Source of the DNA: Gadus chalcogrammus
Taxonomy: Eukaryota; Chordata; Actinopteri; Gadiformes; Gadidae
DNA length: 64,000 nucleotides
Direction of reading: 5' to 3'
Assembly: GCF_026213295.1 (NCBI RefSeq)
Contig: NC_079415.1
Span: 27,522,845-27,586,844 of the forward strand
Each line of letters starts with the position of its first letter. Within the stretch, counting starts at the first letter, position 1. The notes under the pieces are model-generated. The model was given only the letters and a program-made list of their open reading frames with translations. It ran no database searches and was not told the DNA's origin. The position numbers and the translations under genes were made by a program. Positions 62,875 to 64,000 of this stretch are shown here, one piece after another.

Positions 62875-63115
62875 CTCTTGAACCTTGGCCCTCTGACCAC
62901 CCCTTCCCTGTTGAGAAAAAATATAAACAGCTAGCTTAGCTTATTGACATCTTCCTGACGAATAATCGCATCATCACACTAGTAGTTGTTTGCACGTCAG
63001 TAGAATATGACGGCCAGGGGTGCAAAACCGACAGCAGACCAATCAAACAAAGACAAATTCCAACTGTAAAGCTTTTGAGCCTTGGTTGATCAAGTCCTCC
63101 AGCAGCACGTATAAC

Positions 63116-63346
63116 TGTATTAGCTCAGGAGGTAGAGTGGGTTGACTGGTAACCGCAAGGTTGCTAGTTCAATCCCCGGCTCCTCCTAGCTGAGTGTTGC
63201 AGTGTCCCTGAGGAAGGCACCTAACCCTAACTGCTCCAGGCGAGCTGGCTGAAGCCTTGCATGGTTGACTCTGCAGTCGGTGTGTGCATGAATGGGTGAA
63301 CGACAGGCAATACTGTAAAGTGCTTTATAAATACAGTCCATTTAAG
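63116..63346 (+). repeat. tRNA-derived SINE
   Basis: The tRNA-like head has an A box (TAGCTCAGGAGGTAGAGTGG) and a B box (GGTTGCTAGTTCAATCC), and folds only loosely like a tRNA. Body AGGAAGGCACCTAACCC; tail GTAAAGTGCTTTATAAATAC. Because a tail follows and no acceptor stem closes, this is a SINE and not a tRNA gene. Confidence 0.8.
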
Positions 63347-63398
63347 TGTACTGACCAAGACCAGAAGGAGAGCACCAATTTCACCTGTCCTATGGACC

Positions 63399-63606
63399 CT
63401 TCATCAGTTGCCTGTCAGTTCTAGAATCGATTTTAAAATCCTCTTTTTGGTGTTCAAAACAATGGATCAGTGCCCGAATACTTGTCAGACATGCTCCTGA
63501 TGTGTGCTCCCTCTAGATCAGTCCACTCCCCTGGCTCTGCCCTCTTAGTTGTTCCCCGGTTGAGGACAGGGCCCTTCGGGGAGGCGGCCTTTAGTGTCTA
63601 TGGTCC
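63399..63606 (+). pseudogene. LINE (CR1/L2-like) reverse-transcriptase remnant
   Basis: LHQLPVSSRIDFKILFLVFK then, after a frameshift, PEYLSDMLLMCAPSRSVHSP and ALLVVPRLRTGPFGEAAFSV. This matches the conserved 'LHWLPV...RIDFK...YLSDLL...SRSLRS...LVVPR...GxxAFS' region after the RT domain. Confidence 0.8.
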
Positions 63607-63612
63607 TCGCCC

Positions 63613-64000
63613 AGTGGCGCAAAAAGTGGGTATGCACTATATGCGGCGCATAGGGGCGCCGAACCAGAGGGGGCGCCAAAGCGATGGAAGTACAATTATT
63701 TCAGTCGGCATTTTCTGTATTTAACAGCGTTTGTGTACATGATATGATGATCAGTAACAGAGGAACGTCACTGATAAGGCGCCCCCCCGCTCCTTCGCCT
63801 CCCTCCCCCCCTCCTCCCCACACGGCGCTCCAGTGGCCGCCCCCTCGACTACGCCCTGGAGGTGAGCGCCAGAGTGTCTTCATTTGAACCGTATTGTCAT
63901 CTGATGACACGTACCTCAATATGGAGAGGCAGAGAAGAAAGCCCTCGGGGTCACAAATCACAATATAGAAAAAGAAAGATTGGGAAGGTCGTTTTTATGT
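63613..64000 (+). mobile_element. Start of a possible hAT-like element, runs off the window
   Basis: CAGTGGCGCAAAAAGTGGGT followed by ATGCGGCGCATAGGGGCGCC has the look of a Charlie-type hAT end. The other end lies beyond the window; no coding frame is recognised inside. Confidence 0.4.

Noticed and set aside
63116..63190. tRNA gene
   Set aside because: A and B boxes are present but no closing acceptor stem; it continues into a SINE body and tail.

Overview
This 64 kb window is vertebrate genomic DNA, almost certainly from a teleost fish. It holds a split vertebrate gene (31 exons), fish-type hAT and PIF/Harbinger transposons, tRNA-derived SINEs and long TG/CA tracts. The very high density of dinucleotide tracts would suit a cod-like (gadiform) fish, but that is only a guess. 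There is one cellular protein-coding gene; the rest is repeats.

Region 1 (1-22,236) is a tandem array of about 13 units of 1.24-2.25 kb that runs into a 100-N gap. No unit holds a believable gene. Units repeatedly carry near-consensus CTCF-type sites (18 of 19 consensus positions by eye), a YY1-type CCGCCATCTTGG and a CRE palindrome TGACGTCA, so the array resembles a macrosatellite rich in regulatory motifs. One unit is split by a 3.1 kb Harbinger transposon (2,289-5,388) with a CTG target duplication, a damaged DDE transposase and an apparently intact three-exon Myb-like partner gene.

Region 2 (22,337-29,035) is a transposon graveyard. A second Harbinger transposase remnant lies on the minus strand. 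Next to it is a dead 5.7 kb hAT element (GTF2IRD2/ZBED-like transposase) containing, in order, a block with a solo LTR, a 1.47 kb inverted-repeat element with near-perfect 42-bp palindromes, a foldback element carrying inverted pieces of an integrase-like gene, and a GT tract.

Region 3 (29,036-32,248) is the 3' flank of the gene and has no other gene I can support.

Region 4 (32,249-58,552, minus strand) is abcc4 (MRP4), a full-length ABC exporter of about 1,309 residues. All 31 exons can be placed, with matching splice phases: TMD1, NBD1, linker, TMD2, NBD2 and a C-terminal PDZ-type ETPM. Introns contain large CA/TG tracts, a 1.77 kb GACA tract, a solo LTR, several MITEs and SINE pieces. Seven exons carry small indels. 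They are densest in exons 3-6 around the GACA tract and look more like long-read sequence error than pseudogene decay.

Region 5 (58,553-64,000) is the abcc4 promoter side followed by intergenic DNA with LINE reverse-transcriptase tails, two MITE copies, a tRNA-derived SINE and the start of a further hAT-like element.
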